Below are positions 9,338 to 20,603 of a stretch of 64,000 nt of DNA, in pieces (within the stretch, counting starts at the first letter, position 1; every line of letters begins with the position of its first letter). Source of the stretch: Cylindrotheca closterium (taxonomy: Eukaryota > Bacillariophyta > Bacillariophyceae > Bacillariales > Bacillariaceae). The position numbers and the translations under genes are program-made. Under the pieces are notes generated by a model. That model saw only the letters and a list, made by a program, of their open reading frames with translations. It was not told where the DNA came from and did no database searches. The stretch covers positions 7,695 to 71,694 of the forward strand of contig CAKOGP040002180.1 of assembly GCA_933822405.4 (NCBI GenBank), read 5' to 3'.

Positions 9338-12214
9338 ATGTCCAAGGAAGAAAAGAAGGGGATGTCCAAGGAAGAAAAGAAGGGAGATACCTCACCTGAA
9401 GCTTCTATGGAAGCGACCGAAACCAAGACAACACATCGCAAGTCTGGCCGATCTCGACGTTCTCCGACAAGATCAGATGACGGATCCGATGTCAAATCTA
9501 AGGAACTACATGGTTCACCATCATCTGATACGAAAGAGAGAAGCGGTGAACGATCTGGCAGATCTCCAAAGCCAAGACACTCTGGGCGACGACGGAGCAC
9601 TCACGACAATAAGGAAAAGGATTCTAGCCGAAAGTCTGGACATGGTCGTCGAAGGTCAAGTGCTGCTCGGGGAAGTAGAAGTTCTAGTTCCGATCGACAT
9701 GGTGGTCTCAGTGGTAGCGAGGAATTGTCCCCTACACGACGATCTGTGGGTGATGAAGATCGAAGCACCTCTCTTTCTCCTCGACGAGATACCAATAATA
9801 AATCCGATGACCGGGATTCCAAACGAAGGTCGAGACGATCCACTCGAGCCACTGCACCAGGAGTGGAGAATGTACTCGAGACAACACCCACAAGGGAAGC
9901 CCGAAAGAGTGCCAGAGCTGGTGCAATGGATTCGTCACCTCGACGAACCAACCCCAACGATTCGGGCGACCGAGATTCCAAACGACGATCTCGACGGTCG
10001 ACTCGGGCTGCCACGCCGGGTGTAGAATCAGTGAATGATGTCTCGACCCGAGAATCTCGCAAGATTGCCAGAAGATCAACAGCAGCCGCTCGGTCATCCA
10101 GTACTTCCTGTCCCGCCTCGTCCACACCACCACCCGCAACTCCACCTTTGGACGATGCTGCGAACAATAGCCAATTGGATGAAAATCTCGAAACGATTCG
10201 ACAGCAAGAAGAACGAAACCGAAATGGTGCAACAGTTGCCGAAGCCAAAAAAGACCCAGAGCGTAAACGGAGACGTCGTTTGCTTTGGATCCTTCTCTGC
10301 TGTCTGCTACTGTTATTGATTGGTGGGGGTGTTGCTGCATTTATTGTATTGAGGACCGAAGATATTCAGTCGGCTTCCACGACCACCACCGATCAGCCAG
10401 AAGACGTGGTTCCAACCGGTGCTCCTACGAACGACTACCTTTTTGATCCACCATCCAAAGAGGACTGTACCAATCTTCGCCTGAGACGTCCAGTGGGAGA
10501 TCGAGAAGGAACCATTGAAAAATCATTCGACTTGCACTTTGACGCCACGCTCACAGAGGCGAACGATGTGGACGTTTGGAACTTGGAATTTCTCACCGCC
10601 ATTGAGGAATACTTACTTCCATCGCTACTGGGCTGTGAAGATGCAGCTGCTAGACGATCCATGATTCGAGGTGGACCCAATAATCATCGTCGCAAGCTTT
10701 CGACTCTGCGTTATATCATTGGGGATGCTGTGGTCACTGGACGGGTCGATATGGAGAGACCATGCCTTCCAGAGAATGAGAGTGAACTCTGTTCTCGGTC
10801 CATTGTGACTCTGCAGCTCTTTCTCAAGGGCGATGTCAGCGTTGATGACCTCATCCGTCTCATTGTGGGGTTGATCGAAAACGATACCTTTCGTGGGGTT
10901 TCGGTCGCAACTAGTGATCGAATGTTGCAACAAGAAAGTCAAGCGGACGTTTACATTCCACTGGTGACTCGATGGGCGCTGCCAGATACTTTCGAAAGTG
11001 TCTTTTACATCCTGATTGAAGAGCTGACTTCGGGCTCGTCCCCAAACTCGGCTCCAACTCTATCGAGCCCGGTACCATCCGAAGAACCCAGTAGCAATCC
11101 ATCTTCGTTTGTAGGTGTGGGAGGAGGCTCACCAGTGACTCCGACTACGAAATCACCAACAACAACAGGTGGTACTACAATGGCACCATCAGCGAGTCCG
11201 GCTCCCCGTCCAACCAAAAGGCCAACGCTTGCACCTGCGCCTGGGGTGACACAGGAACCAACTCTAGAACCAAGTCTCAAACCTACGACCGTTCCATCAA
11301 TGGAACCTTCTCAAAACCCGACACCAACACCGCTGCCGTCACTTGCTCCAGCACCAGGTGTCACACCACCTCCTTCACCCCCTCCGACTACGGAGCCCAC
11401 AGCACCACCAACAAAGCAAACGACACTCTCCCCAACACCAGTGTCAGCTCCTGGAGACACGCCATCACCGAGCAAGGAACCAACGCCTGGAACCCCTTCC
11501 CCCACTCTTGCGAGTGCTTCGCCAACACTTGCTCCCACAGATGCTCCGAGTTCTACTCCGTCACTGGCTGCAACGCCTGACCCGACAGCTGCGCCTACCT
11601 CAGAACCAACCCCAACACCGACGTCGCAACCAACATCTACACCTACCTCGGAACCAACTTCAGGCCCAACATTGGCACCTACAGGAGCTGTTGCTACACC
11701 TAGACCTACCCCTGCTGAGTCAGCAAATCCGACTCCTGGAAGGGAAGTGAGAATTCTAAACTTTGACGATCTCGAAACGCAGGCTGGTGATTGCTTAGTA
11801 TCGACCAATGAGATCACCGATGGCTACCAAGGTTTCCAATGGGACTACTTTGCGGTTTCTGATATTACTTGTGTTACTGGCGGCGGCGATCATTCTGCGC
11901 CAAATGGTGTAGGGCCGCTGAGTGACCCTGATAATGGCAACGGAGAAAGAATGTCATTTCAGCTTGAAGACGGTACTTTTGACCTCATTTCAGTGGAAGC
12001 CTACAATGGGGACCCGGGATGTCCCTTTTTCCTCTTTGGATACGAACAAGATGCTATTTCTCCTATTCACGATTTGGACGTGATCCCTGAATCAGCTGAG
12101 TGGTTCACCATTGATCTGTCATCATTCACTGGCGTCAACAAATTCGAATTCATTTCGACGTGTACAGGGGTTCTGCATATTATCTTTGATGATTTCAGAA
12201 TGCACATGAACTAA
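9338..12214 (+). CDS. Type II membrane protein, diverged third paralogue
   Basis: This 958-residue protein has the same plan as the products of 994-4020 and 5589-8609 but is clearly older in divergence. It opens with an 8-residue tandem repeat (MSKEEKKG twice, an exact or near-exact 24-bp duplication that also duplicates the ATG, so 9338 or 9362 could start translation). Arg/Ser-rich sequence with TRATAPGVE-type repeats reaches about residue 310. A run of Arg precedes a membrane segment at about 315-337. The Cys-containing outer region, a Pro/Thr stalk (about 560-800) and a C-terminal domain with ILNFDD, GYQGFQWDYF and IIFDDFRMHMN follow. Its upstream sequence is not part of the tandem duplication. 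Function unknown; a surface or wall-anchored protein is inference. Confidence 0.85.
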   Translation: MSKEEKKGMSKEEKKGDTSPEASMEATETKTTHRKSGRSRRSPTRSDDGSDVKSKELHGSPSSDTKERSGERSGRSPKPRHSGRRRSTHDNKEKDSSRKSGHGRRRSSAARGSRSSSSDRHGGLSGSEELSPTRRSVGDEDRSTSLSPRRDTNNKSDDRDSKRRSRRSTRATAPGVENVLETTPTREARKSARAGAMDSSPRRTNPNDSGDRDSKRRSRRSTRAATPGVESVNDVSTRESRKIARRSTAAARSSSTSCPASSTPPPATPPLDDAANNSQLDENLETIRQQEERNRNGATVAEAKKDPERKRRRRLLWILLCCLLLLLIGGGVAAFIVLRTEDIQSASTTTTDQPEDVVPTGAPTNDYLFDPPSKEDCTNLRLRRPVGDREGTIEKSFDLHFDATLTEANDVDVWNLEFLTAIEEYLLPSLLGCEDAAARRSMIRGGPNNHRRKLSTLRYIIGDAVVTGRVDMERPCLPENESELCSRSIVTLQLFLKGDVSVDDLIRLIVGLIENDTFRGVSVATSDRMLQQESQADVYIPLVTRWALPDTFESVFYILIEELTSGSSPNSAPTLSSPVPSEEPSSNPSSFVGVGGGSPVTPTTKSPTTTGGTTMAPSASPAPRPTKRPTLAPAPGVTQEPTLEPSLKPTTVPSMEPSQNPTPTPLPSLAPAPGVTPPPSPPPTTEPTAPPTKQTTLSPTPVSAPGDTPSPSKEPTPGTPSPTLASASPTLAPTDAPSSTPSLAATPDPTAAPTSEPTPTPTSQPTSTPTSEPTSGPTLAPTGAVATPRPTPAESANPTPGREVRILNFDDLETQAGDCLVSTNEITDGYQGFQWDYFAVSDITCVTGGGDHSAPNGVGPLSDPDNGNGERMSFQLEDGTFDLISVEAYNGDPGCPFFLFGYEQDAISPIHDLDVIPESAEWFTIDLSSFTGVNKFEFISTCTGVLHIIFDDFRMHMN

Positions 12215-12356
12215 ATTTTAAATCACCGTCTTTATATTAGAAATCTTTCCTGCTGTGCAGAGCAGAGTGAACAAGGATAAGTGCAAGCAATCTTCTTCTC
12301 ATTTTCACTACAGTGGGATTGACCAATCCGAATAAACAAGGACCGACATCACGGCA

Positions 12357-12863
12357 ATGTTTGGTCAGCACATTTTAAAAGGTACGCAGTCAAGAACGCA
12401 GGCGTCAAGCCTAAGCAGTATTATGGCAATGGAAGCAAAAATTCCAAAGCCGTTTAGGGGTATGATTGCATGGATTCTTCTGATCTGCTTTGAGATAATA
12501 AATGTGAATGCTCTGTTGCCGCTCGACACAACAGTAGGTCGGAATTGCAATGTATTCAACCGGGTCAACAACGCTGCTGTGCCTCCATATTATTCTCTTC
12601 CCGTCCCAATGTGCCTCTGCTCGACCCCTCTTGACGATGATGATATTTCTCAACATGAAACTATGGCATCTTATGAAGAAGGTCAGCAAGACGAGCCAAC
12701 AACAACAAACAAGTCAACGGAGAAGAAAACTGGATACCGTCGCATCGAAGATTGGCACGAGGAAACGATTTCCAAGAACCCCAAGCATGTCTTGACGCGT
12801 CTACAGCAAGAAAAAGCTATGTGGGACAAGAAGTTTGAAGACCTAGGAGGGGATGGGATATGA
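12357..12863 (+). CDS. Small protein with hydrophobic leader, unknown
   Basis: This open frame encodes up to 168 residues. A better start may be the ATG at 12423, which would place a signal-peptide-like stretch (GMIAWILLICFEIINVNALL) close to the N-terminus and give 146 residues. The C-terminal part, from GYRRIEDWHEE to KKFEDLGGDGI, is charged, helical and ends in a compact motif that looks conserved rather than random. The protein could be secreted or, with the NALL junction, sent to the plastid, though the usual Phe is missing. I do not recognise the family. The gene starts 142 bp after the preceding stop codon. Confidence 0.6.
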   Translation: MFGQHILKGTQSRTQASSLSSIMAMEAKIPKPFRGMIAWILLICFEIINVNALLPLDTTVGRNCNVFNRVNNAAVPPYYSLPVPMCLCSTPLDDDDISQHETMASYEEGQQDEPTTTNKSTEKKTGYRRIEDWHEETISKNPKHVLTRLQQEKAMWDKKFEDLGGDGI

Positions 12864-12901
12864 GAATCGAATGGCATCAATAAGAGCACGATTGATTTAG
12901 T

Positions 12902-12937
12902 TTCTCTCCAATCTCCAAATTCTCTCCAATCTCCAAA
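12902..12937. repeat. 18-bp perfect tandem repeat, two units
   Basis: The unit TTCTCTCCAATCTCCAAA occurs twice head to tail at 12902-12919 and 12920-12937, just downstream of the stop codon at 12863. It is probably a slippage product in the 3' region. The rest of 12864-13391 shows no gene. Confidence 0.9.
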
Positions 12938-13391
12938 TCCAGAATCTGGTCAAGTCTGTGTCGACAATTTATCAAGGAAGCTGTCTTTTATTCACATGTT
13001 ACAATAATGGTGCATGTGCATACGTGGAACTTTATGGTCGTATGGCCATGTAGCCACAGTGAAAAATCCTCCACTTTCAAATGGCCTTCGAACAGGAATG
13101 TTGAATCTAGAGCCGAATCCGCCTTGAGGATACGGGACTTTTATGTTCTCAAAATTTGTGATTTATACCTTTGTTATTTCAATTGGTAGCAAAAGCCAGT
13201 AGCAATATTCTAGTAAATGGCTTGGAGACAATCGCCAAATTCCACTGATAGGACCAATTCTGTATTGTTGCATCCATGGTTGGGTGATTATCCATTGTGC
13301 TTTCGAGAAAACTTCTCTGTGGCCAAGCCTTCTGCCAGTAGACTTACATTTGCCGCTTTATTGCATGAAAAATTAGTCAGCCTTACTGGAC

Positions 13392-14084
13392 TCATGCATT
13401 CCATGCTTGGTCAATTGATGAACCACCTCTTTCCGCAGCGACCTGGGCTCCAATGTCCAGTGCCCGCCATTCATCTTTTCGTGCGTCCCAGAGATCTGCT
13501 TTGTATCCCACTAGCGGACGTGTCATATCATCAAGCTCGACAACTTTGCACCAGGCTTCCACGAACGGTTTCAGCTTGGGAATATTCAGACAAAGTCCGT
13601 ATATCCATATCATTTTGGCATCGCTCACATCTCCCGGACTATTGGTAGCTCCATCCTTTTCCAATCCCTCCTTAAGCAAAACTTTAATCGTGTGTGCACC
13701 GTTAATTGCATTCAGCCATTCCAGTCTGCCATTCTCAAGACCCATCCATATTCCCTGAAGGTCACTCCCAACAGCCTCTGCTTTCTTGTCGACGGCATCT
13801 ACTAGATCCTTCCATCCAGCGGATTCTCGAGCAGTTTCGATCATTTGACCATAGCCAGATCCAGTAACCACTGAATCCGCCACCCTTTCATCCACAATAA
13901 CGTCAGTAGCAACTGTGTCATATTCGGGCAATCGCAAATCACTGGCCAAACCAATGTAGAGTCCATCACGGACTTTGTGAAGCTCTTCCTTATTCGCGCA
14001 CTGGGCAAATCCGGCTAAAGTCACGCGCTGTCTATTGAAGGCATTTGTGAACTCTATTTGGTCAGGTGTCATGGATTCAGTCAT
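13392..14084 (-). CDS. Unknown soluble protein, 230 aa
   Basis: The frame is open from 14120, but the first ATG is at 14084; upstream triplets are TTG or non-start codons. The protein has no signal peptide and no membrane segment. It reads as a well-composed, mostly helical acidic protein with features such as GYGQMIETARESAGWKDLVDAV and a C-terminal DLWDARKDEWRALDIGAQV. I do not recognise a family. Overall coding quality (no repeats, balanced composition) argues that it is real. It lies alone, with a repeat-like region upstream at 14276-14554. Confidence 0.6.
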   Translation of the reverse strand: MTESMTPDQIEFTNAFNRQRVTLAGFAQCANKEELHKVRDGLYIGLASDLRLPEYDTVATDVIVDERVADSVVTGSGYGQMIETARESAGWKDLVDAVDKKAEAVGSDLQGIWMGLENGRLEWLNAINGAHTIKVLLKEGLEKDGATNSPGDVSDAKMIWIYGLCLNIPKLKPFVEAWCKVVELDDMTRPLVGYKADLWDARKDEWRALDIGAQVAAERGGSSIDQAWNA

Positions 14085-14275
14085 GTTCTGATTGGGAGAG
14101 GGTTGCTGGTTTATTGACAATGATGGATGCGATGATGACGATCAACCAATATGATATTCTCAATATTGATCTACCGTCTGGCCAGCTGACGGAATGACGA
14201 CAGTTTGATCAGTCCGACTTGATCAACTTTCAGAATCAATCTCACAAACCACAAATCATCAACATCCGTCTGATA

Positions 14276-14554
14276 GTCTACTGTTGCCGATGCTACTTCT
14301 TGACAGTACAACAGACCGCTTCGTGGGCAACAATTGACGCTGCCTAATCCGCAATCAGACTGAAGCCAAAAGTCTGTCCTTGATTTCGCCCAAAACAGAA
14401 AGCAGGTCTGGTCTGCGGTCTGTTGCCGATGGTGCTTGTTTCGACAGTAGGACAACAGACTGCATCGTTGTTGCCAGCGATTGTCGCTCCCTATTACGCA
14501 ATCAGATTTTATCGTCAAAGTCTGGCCCTTGCCACAAAATAAAAGGTCAGGTCT
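14276..14554. repeat. Diverged direct repeat, two units of about 139 bp
   Basis: Two imperfect copies lie head to tail, starting near 14276 and 14416. Both begin with GTCT followed by TGTTGCCGATG, then a GACAGTA-like block, a CAACAGAC block, GCAATCAGA and AAAGTCTG, and they end near AGGTCTGG or GGTCAGGTCT. An open frame on the minus strand across them (14171-14557) is an accident of the repeat and not a likely gene. The origin is unclear: a decayed short mobile element or a local duplication. Confidence 0.65.
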
Positions 14555-14699
14555 CATAATAAAAAAGGCTCTATTCTATCAACACCCTCTGCGTTGAAGT
14601 TCCCTTTCTCTTCGAACAACAGTAGTGAAACATGCAACAGTGAACGTTCTTTGCTATATGGAGGAGATCCTTCTGGATGAGCCGATGCGGCCCTTATGT

Positions 14700-17451
14700 T
14701 TACGTTGACATTATTGCGAACGATTGCTCCAAAGTTTCCAATGCCACTAGGGTTCCACGACCAACGCTCTTAGCAGACTCTAAATTCTTCATTGTCTTGG
14801 CAATTCTAGAGTCGCCTTCGTCACCTTCATTCTCGAGAATCTGCAACATGCGTTCGTACATCTTTGTGGCTCTGTCCCTTTTACCACTAAGCAAGTTTGC
14901 AGCAGCAAGGCAGTCCATAGTGGCGACCGACATTTCATCTCCACTCTTTAGTAGCCCATTGAGTCCCTTGTGTACATAAATTCAAAAATGTTTTAGAATC
15001 TGATAAGTTTTCGGTTTCTGCTCCACTTTCAGACCATCACTTACCATCAAGGCATTCTCCAGTTCTGGAATGGATTCCTTGAACTCCTTGCCAGTCATTT
15101 TGGCAAAGCCGATGTTGCACCTCACAATAAAAATATTCAGTGATACTGACTGGCTGGCAGTCGCCGAATCCTCGTACAAACAGTCACTGGCAGCATTCTG
15201 CAAAATGTCCAAGGATTCTACAAAGCAATCATTGGCCGCAGTAGTCATCCCTTTCCGCCAGTGTACGGTACCCATGTTGTTTATCATTTCCGCAAGGAGG
15301 AGACGGTCATTCAGCGACACAGATGATTTCTTCTTGGCATTCTCCCCTGCTCTTCGTAAGGTGCTCTGTGCGTCGTCAAATTGATCCAATGCGTACTGAC
15401 AGGTGGATATTTTCGACAGACAAGCCTTTACAATAAAAAAAGATAACAGTTAGAGACGCCATTTCTGGTTTATACTAATGCGTACAGATGACAACATTAC
15501 TTACGATTTGATCCGAATGACCTTCCACCAAACAAGACATTCTGGTTTCCAACGCATTGGAAAAGTATGTCATGGCCGTGAAATACTTTTTCTTGACAAG
15601 GTTTAAAATCCCCAAATAATGTGAGACGAGGCTCATTGCCAATTCAAAATTGGTTTGTGCCTCATTCCTCGGCGATGGCGGTGTCCTCTTGGATTGCTCC
15701 TTGTGGGCCTTGTACAAGGATGAAATCTCCCTGTAACAGCCAATGGCACGATCAATATCATCCATCAACAAATGAGACAATGCGGCGTGATGCATTCCAA
15801 TTACGTCATCGGCATCCAGAGGCTGCAAGGGACGAAGTGGAGAAGTAGGGGACCCATTCCCAACATCAAGAACTCCCATGTGCCGCCGAGAGCGTCGCCT
15901 GCCACGAATGATGGATTGCACTCGATACGCACCCATGCTGATTTTATCATCGAAAGATGAGCTATTGGATGGTTCATGTTGTGGTAATAGGCAAATGGTC
16001 AAGTCGCCTTTGGCAATCCCGACAAAGCTCTCAAGCGAACGCACTGGAACCAGATCGTGTTTTTTCAAATCCCAAAGCGAATCCGTCATTGGCACTTGTA
16101 GCAAAATTTTATTCAAGGCTGCTGCAACCGATGCAGATACCCGTGGTGGATACACTGGTACGGGTGCTTTCGGAATGGCTGCCGGCTCTTCTTCATCTTG
16201 CTGCGGCTGCTGTTTTGCCTCGGAGAGTCGAAGCCTTCGTAACGTTTCTGCTCGTGAACGACTGGTGTCATCTTTACTCAGTGATATATGCTGTTCCGGG
16301 CCGTCGCCATTGTCGTAGTCCAGTCGTCGAGGAGCTGGTCTTCTGTTGGGGCTGCTACGATTGGCGACAACATCCCTTCTGACAGTATTCCTGGGAGTGC
16401 TGGATGGTAGCAACTCGTTGACTTCGTCACGCTCATGCGCAGCTTCCAACCGCCTACTCAATTCTCCGGCAAACACAGAGGGTTCCGAGGATGACGACAA
16501 CGACGTTTTAATTCCAAGATCCAATTGTTGTTTTGAAGTTCGACCAGAAGACTTGGCAAAGCGTGCCTTGGCTGCCGCTGAAGCACTTCGGGCCGCCACC
16601 GACGCACTTTTGGACATCTCTGCCATGCGTTCATCCTCGGGAATCTCAATTTTTTCAGCGAGGGATGGTCGTTCATCATGAGGAACATCATAGTCATCAT
16701 CGGCGCCCATACTGCGTTGAAAGCTTGACTTATTTCGAGTAGTTGGTCGTTTCATCGACGAAGGAGGTAACCTGCCGCCCGTGGCAGGGCTGTCTTGCCA
16801 CAATTCCGACTTTTTCAGCAACAGTTTGGGAGGCGATAGTAGGTCGTCTTTTTCGGGAGTCTTCATCATTGGTGATGTCTCGTACTTGGAAACCATATTC
16901 TTTACGGAACCATTCTTCGAGAGTCTTCCTCCATTCGTAGTATTTGGCGAATCATCAGGAGCATTGTTTATTCTACCTAATTTATTGGATCGTTTCAAAG
17001 CCAATCGCTGCGACGGAGACATGGATTGTGCACGATTCCTTGCAGGCGATGAATTCAAAGCCCTCGTTGGATCTATTTGCATATTGCTTGGAGGGCTAAT
17101 GGCTGCCATGGTTTTCCGTGAAACCTTCTCGTCATCCGGTCCATCCTCGCCCATTGATGAAAATCGTCGTGGTGCACCATGCCTTCTTTCGTCCATTGGG
17201 ATATCTTCATCATCCGCCGGCTGCATTAGGTGTTCGGGAGGGCCACTGTCGCTACTTCGTTTCATTTCACTCTGATGAATGCTAGAGGTGGGCGTCGGTG
17301 TCGATCGTTCGGCGGAAAAGAAAAGTGAATGCTGTTGCAATGGAGTACTGGGCGGTGAGCCCAAGGGTGATGTAGGCATATCATTCTCTAGTGCACCAAT
17401 GTCCTTGTCGAACTCCACCATCATGATCGGAGGATTTGCGTAATAGTCCAT
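14700..17451 (-). CDS. TPR-containing protein, three exons
   Basis: Exons are 17451-15505, 15425-15045 and 14966-14700, with introns of 79 and 78 bp. Donors are GTAAGT in both cases and acceptors AAAG and CAAG; all junctions are phase 0. The product is 864 residues. The first 450 are Ser-rich, charged and low in order. From about 455 (PVPVYPPRVSASVAAALNKILLQVP) the sequence becomes ordered. From about residue 545 to the end it shows helical repeats of TPR type, such as ALSHLLMDDIDRAIGCYREI, LGILNLVKKKYFTAMTYFSN, NMGTVHWRKGMTTAANDCFV and AANLLSGKRDRATKMYERML. TPR arrays bind other proteins; the partner is unknown. The ATG at 17451 is the first in frame. Confidence 0.8.
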
Positions 17452-18103
17452 CGTGATGAATGAATGGTTGATTCTTCAGGTGAAGCTCGCTGAAGTGGAA
17501 TGAATCAGTTTGAATTCAGACCCTCTCGAATCTTACCAGCTTCAGAATTATAAAGCGTATGCCTTTTGTGTAAGCCTTCCTAGGGACGACAAAGGACTCC
17601 TGTAGAAGCTTTGATGTGCATGCGTAATATTAATACTGATGAAAACGCTTGCATGCGGGTTCCAATTTGGAGATTGAGATCCGAAGGTACAGTAATTATT
17701 TTGAGCCTGCCCGTCACCGCAAAATTCGAAACGAAGTTTTTGGTAAACGCGAGCCGATCGTTGCTAAAAACACTTTCATCAACGCAACACCACTATACTG
17801 TACTGACGAGACTCAATGAAACCAAAAGCCGACAATCACAACATCTAGAATAAGCATAACGCCACATTTATGGCCCCTCGAGTGGATCTTCAATTCCTGT
17901 TGCGATCAACAACAAAAAACCAACATAGTGCACGACAGAACGAATACACCATGAATCATGCAATCAGTCGTATACTGCTACACACTGAAATTTTGTTGGA
18001 CTGTACGATAGTCCTATTTCTTATATTTTATGAAGTTTAGCATTAAAACAAATGCTGTGACTGAAGTCTGCGTTCCTTTCAGGGAAACAGATGTTTCGTT
18101 TCT
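17452..18103. other. Intergenic region
   Basis: This 650-bp stretch lies upstream of the TPR gene and downstream of the vWA-vWD gene, both on the minus strand. It should contain the promoter of the first and the 3' end of the second. An 80-codon open frame at 17611-17853 has no recognisable content. I see no RNA gene. Confidence 0.5.
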
Positions 18104-19900
18104 CTAAAAGGCACCAACCATGTCCAAATCTTGAGTGGCCAAGATGTCATACACGCAGTCCTTGATGGTAAGGGGGTCCTTCAATGTGGCACAGGCTGCT
18201 TCAGCTTGCTCAATGGAAACTGTAGACTCGTCCAAACGACGTCTGCGTTCTCCACGAGGGTCTTCCGGCTGGATGCACTTTTCTGGGAATTGAGGGTGAG
18301 TAATCTCGTGGAAAAGCTTGGGTTCCGATGGAAGCACTTGCCACTCGTCTCCGAGCTCGACAAAGTCATTCATGACTGTGGATCCGTCGCGAGCAAGGGT
18401 CTTTCCTGTGTTGTAATCTCCTAAAAGACCAACAGTGTTTCCAAAGACTTCTTCGCCTCCATGGAATTGAACACGGACGAATTCCTTGTACAGCTGAACA
18501 ACGATGTATGCATCCTGGTACTTGGGACTCAAATCAATCTTGTATTGGCGCTTGTAGTTTGCTGGAAGGGCTTGGGTGACTGTGAATCCAGCAAAGTCGT
18601 CGAGATCTCCTTGATATTCATAATTGATCCAGTAATGAGCCTCGGCATCGTTGTCATCCAGGGTGCCTTCGATCTCGAGAAGGTCATTGCCAATGCGTAT
18701 GACAACAGACTTGATGTAAGACCAGAAACGGACAATCTTGGTGCGGATGTGAATGTCGAGTCCAAGATTATCAGCAAACTTTGGGTCGCTCAACATGACA
18801 AGATCACATTGCCCATGGTACTCATAGTGCTGTAGATAGAAAGGAAAAGAAGAGGCACCGTTGAGCTACAGTACATGTTTTCAGTCCATTTCTGGATCCA
18901 GGTTCTTTCGAAGACTGCATACCTCATTCGTCCAGGTGGTAAAGTGGGGATCACCCCCCACTTCGCTGTTGCTTTCACATCGTGACCCGCAACCACCGGA
19001 ACTTCCACCACTTCCTTCGGAGATCTCTTCAACTTTGATGGTGACAAAGACATCAGCGAATACTTCGCCTTGAGTACGCATGGACTCAATGTTGAAGACG
19101 GCGCCCCACGTATCCACCACAAGGTCGGAGTAGTGTGTGTTGGTGTCCTTGAATCCATCGGCAAAGATCTTATAGGACCTAGTATCGACAGTAGTAACAT
19201 ACTTTAAGGGGGCCGAAGAGTCTGCTGTGTATATAGTATTGTTGTAACCACCGTTTTGAATCTTCATGCCGATGTTATCGAGGTCATTATCAATCTCAAC
19301 GTCCGCAATTACATTCAGCACGTATCCATTGGATTTGATTAAGTTCTTCAAACCTGATGCAGTTTGAGTGCTGTCTCGATCATCACGATCTTCATCAGTA
19401 ACCAATATCATGTTCTTATCAATCCTGCCGCAGTGGCTCAATAAGTCAATGCCTTCAATAACATCTGGGACGTCTTCCATCCCCATTTGCATGGAATACC
19501 AGCCATCTTCTACCTGTCCCGAAGATTCCCAATCTGTGACTGCAGTGTTGTGAGCTACACCGTGCCCGTTGTAGGTTGTGCAACCATGACTGCGCCAACG
19601 GGCTGTATTCAATGCAGCATCATCTTTGTTGCTGCCATGACCAAATCCACTACTGCATAGGAAAACATTGTTGTACCCATAGGCAGATGAATAAAGAGTA
19701 TGTGCCATTCTCGGCAACGCTGTCGTTTTCATGAATAATTGGTCACCATCCATAGAAGCGGATTCGTCCATAATAATGTTAATCAGTGCACATTTCGCCG
19801 AACCAGTGGCTGGTGCTTGGTAATCAAAAGGGGCACCATCAGCTATTGGTGCCGATCCAATGATCAGACAAAGGCAAAGTAAGAGGTTGTATTTGATCAT
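18104..19900 (-). CDS. Secreted vWA-vWD domain protein
   Basis: Exons are 19900-18923 and 18829-18104; the 93-bp intron has GTATGC at the donor and CTACAG at the acceptor, phase 0. The 567-residue product starts with a signal peptide (MIKYNLLLCLCLIIGSAPIADG, cut before or after the next Ala). A von Willebrand A-like domain follows with the metal-site motif DESAS, an internal VIEGIDLLSHCGRIDKNMIL strand-helix and ILVTDEDRDD. A Cys-rich, Gly/Ser linker leads to a vWD domain that begins GGDPHFTTW and continues, exactly across the splice junction, as HYEYHGQCDLVML, then VGLLGDYNTG. The C-terminus has a dibasic RRRRR stretch and paired Cys. vWD modules usually build extracellular matrices or adhesive layers; adhesion or mucilage is inference. 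Confidence 0.88.
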
Positions 19901-20603
19901 GATTGGAAGAAAACTAAGGCCTCCAATTCAACATTGGTGAAAACGTGTGATAAGGTGGAGAGAGGTGTTTCACTTGGCATTTCACTTTTCGTCACATTTT
20001 GAGAAAAATCCAGACTTTCGGAGCAATTATATTTATCAAGCAGCTTTTTCTCGTGATTTTCAAGTCTACTTCGGATAAACCATGCGTCATAATATGGCAA
20101 TCCTTCTTCCCAAAGTTACCACAGGTTCACCTGTGCAGTTTTAGGGTTCACGTAACCAAATCCCCCAACATATTGATTGAATGACCTCTCCCCCATCCTA
20201 CTAGCTATTTTACGGTCGTCCGACGCATGACGGACATGGTTTGAAGATGCGTCTCACATTCATTCCCCAAAGATTGCTTCAAACGAGAAGAAAGATACTT
20301 GTACCGTAGCGCATGGAGGTTATTACAGTTACTGTTAGAATATTCCCTGATCAGAAGGGCTTTACCTAGAACAGACCTGCAATAGTCATCCCGAATAGTT
20401 GCCTAATGACCGACAATGAGAGTCTTTTCTTCGGACTACACTACTAGTACGACTGCGCACAGCATGTATTCGCTGTTCATCTGTGTCTTGTTCCGAGGCG
20501 ATCGTCGCTCTTACAGGGTTTCGCTGACTTCGGTGTATCCTCTTGAATGATGTGTAGACATATTATCGAAACAAGAATGGATGTTAATGTTCATGTTTTC
20601 AGT
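19901..20603. other. Intergenic region
   Basis: I see no gene in these 700 bases, which lie upstream of the vWA-vWD gene and downstream of the gene ending at 20604. An open frame at 19897-20100 overlaps the vWA start codon and does not look coding. Confidence 0.5.
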
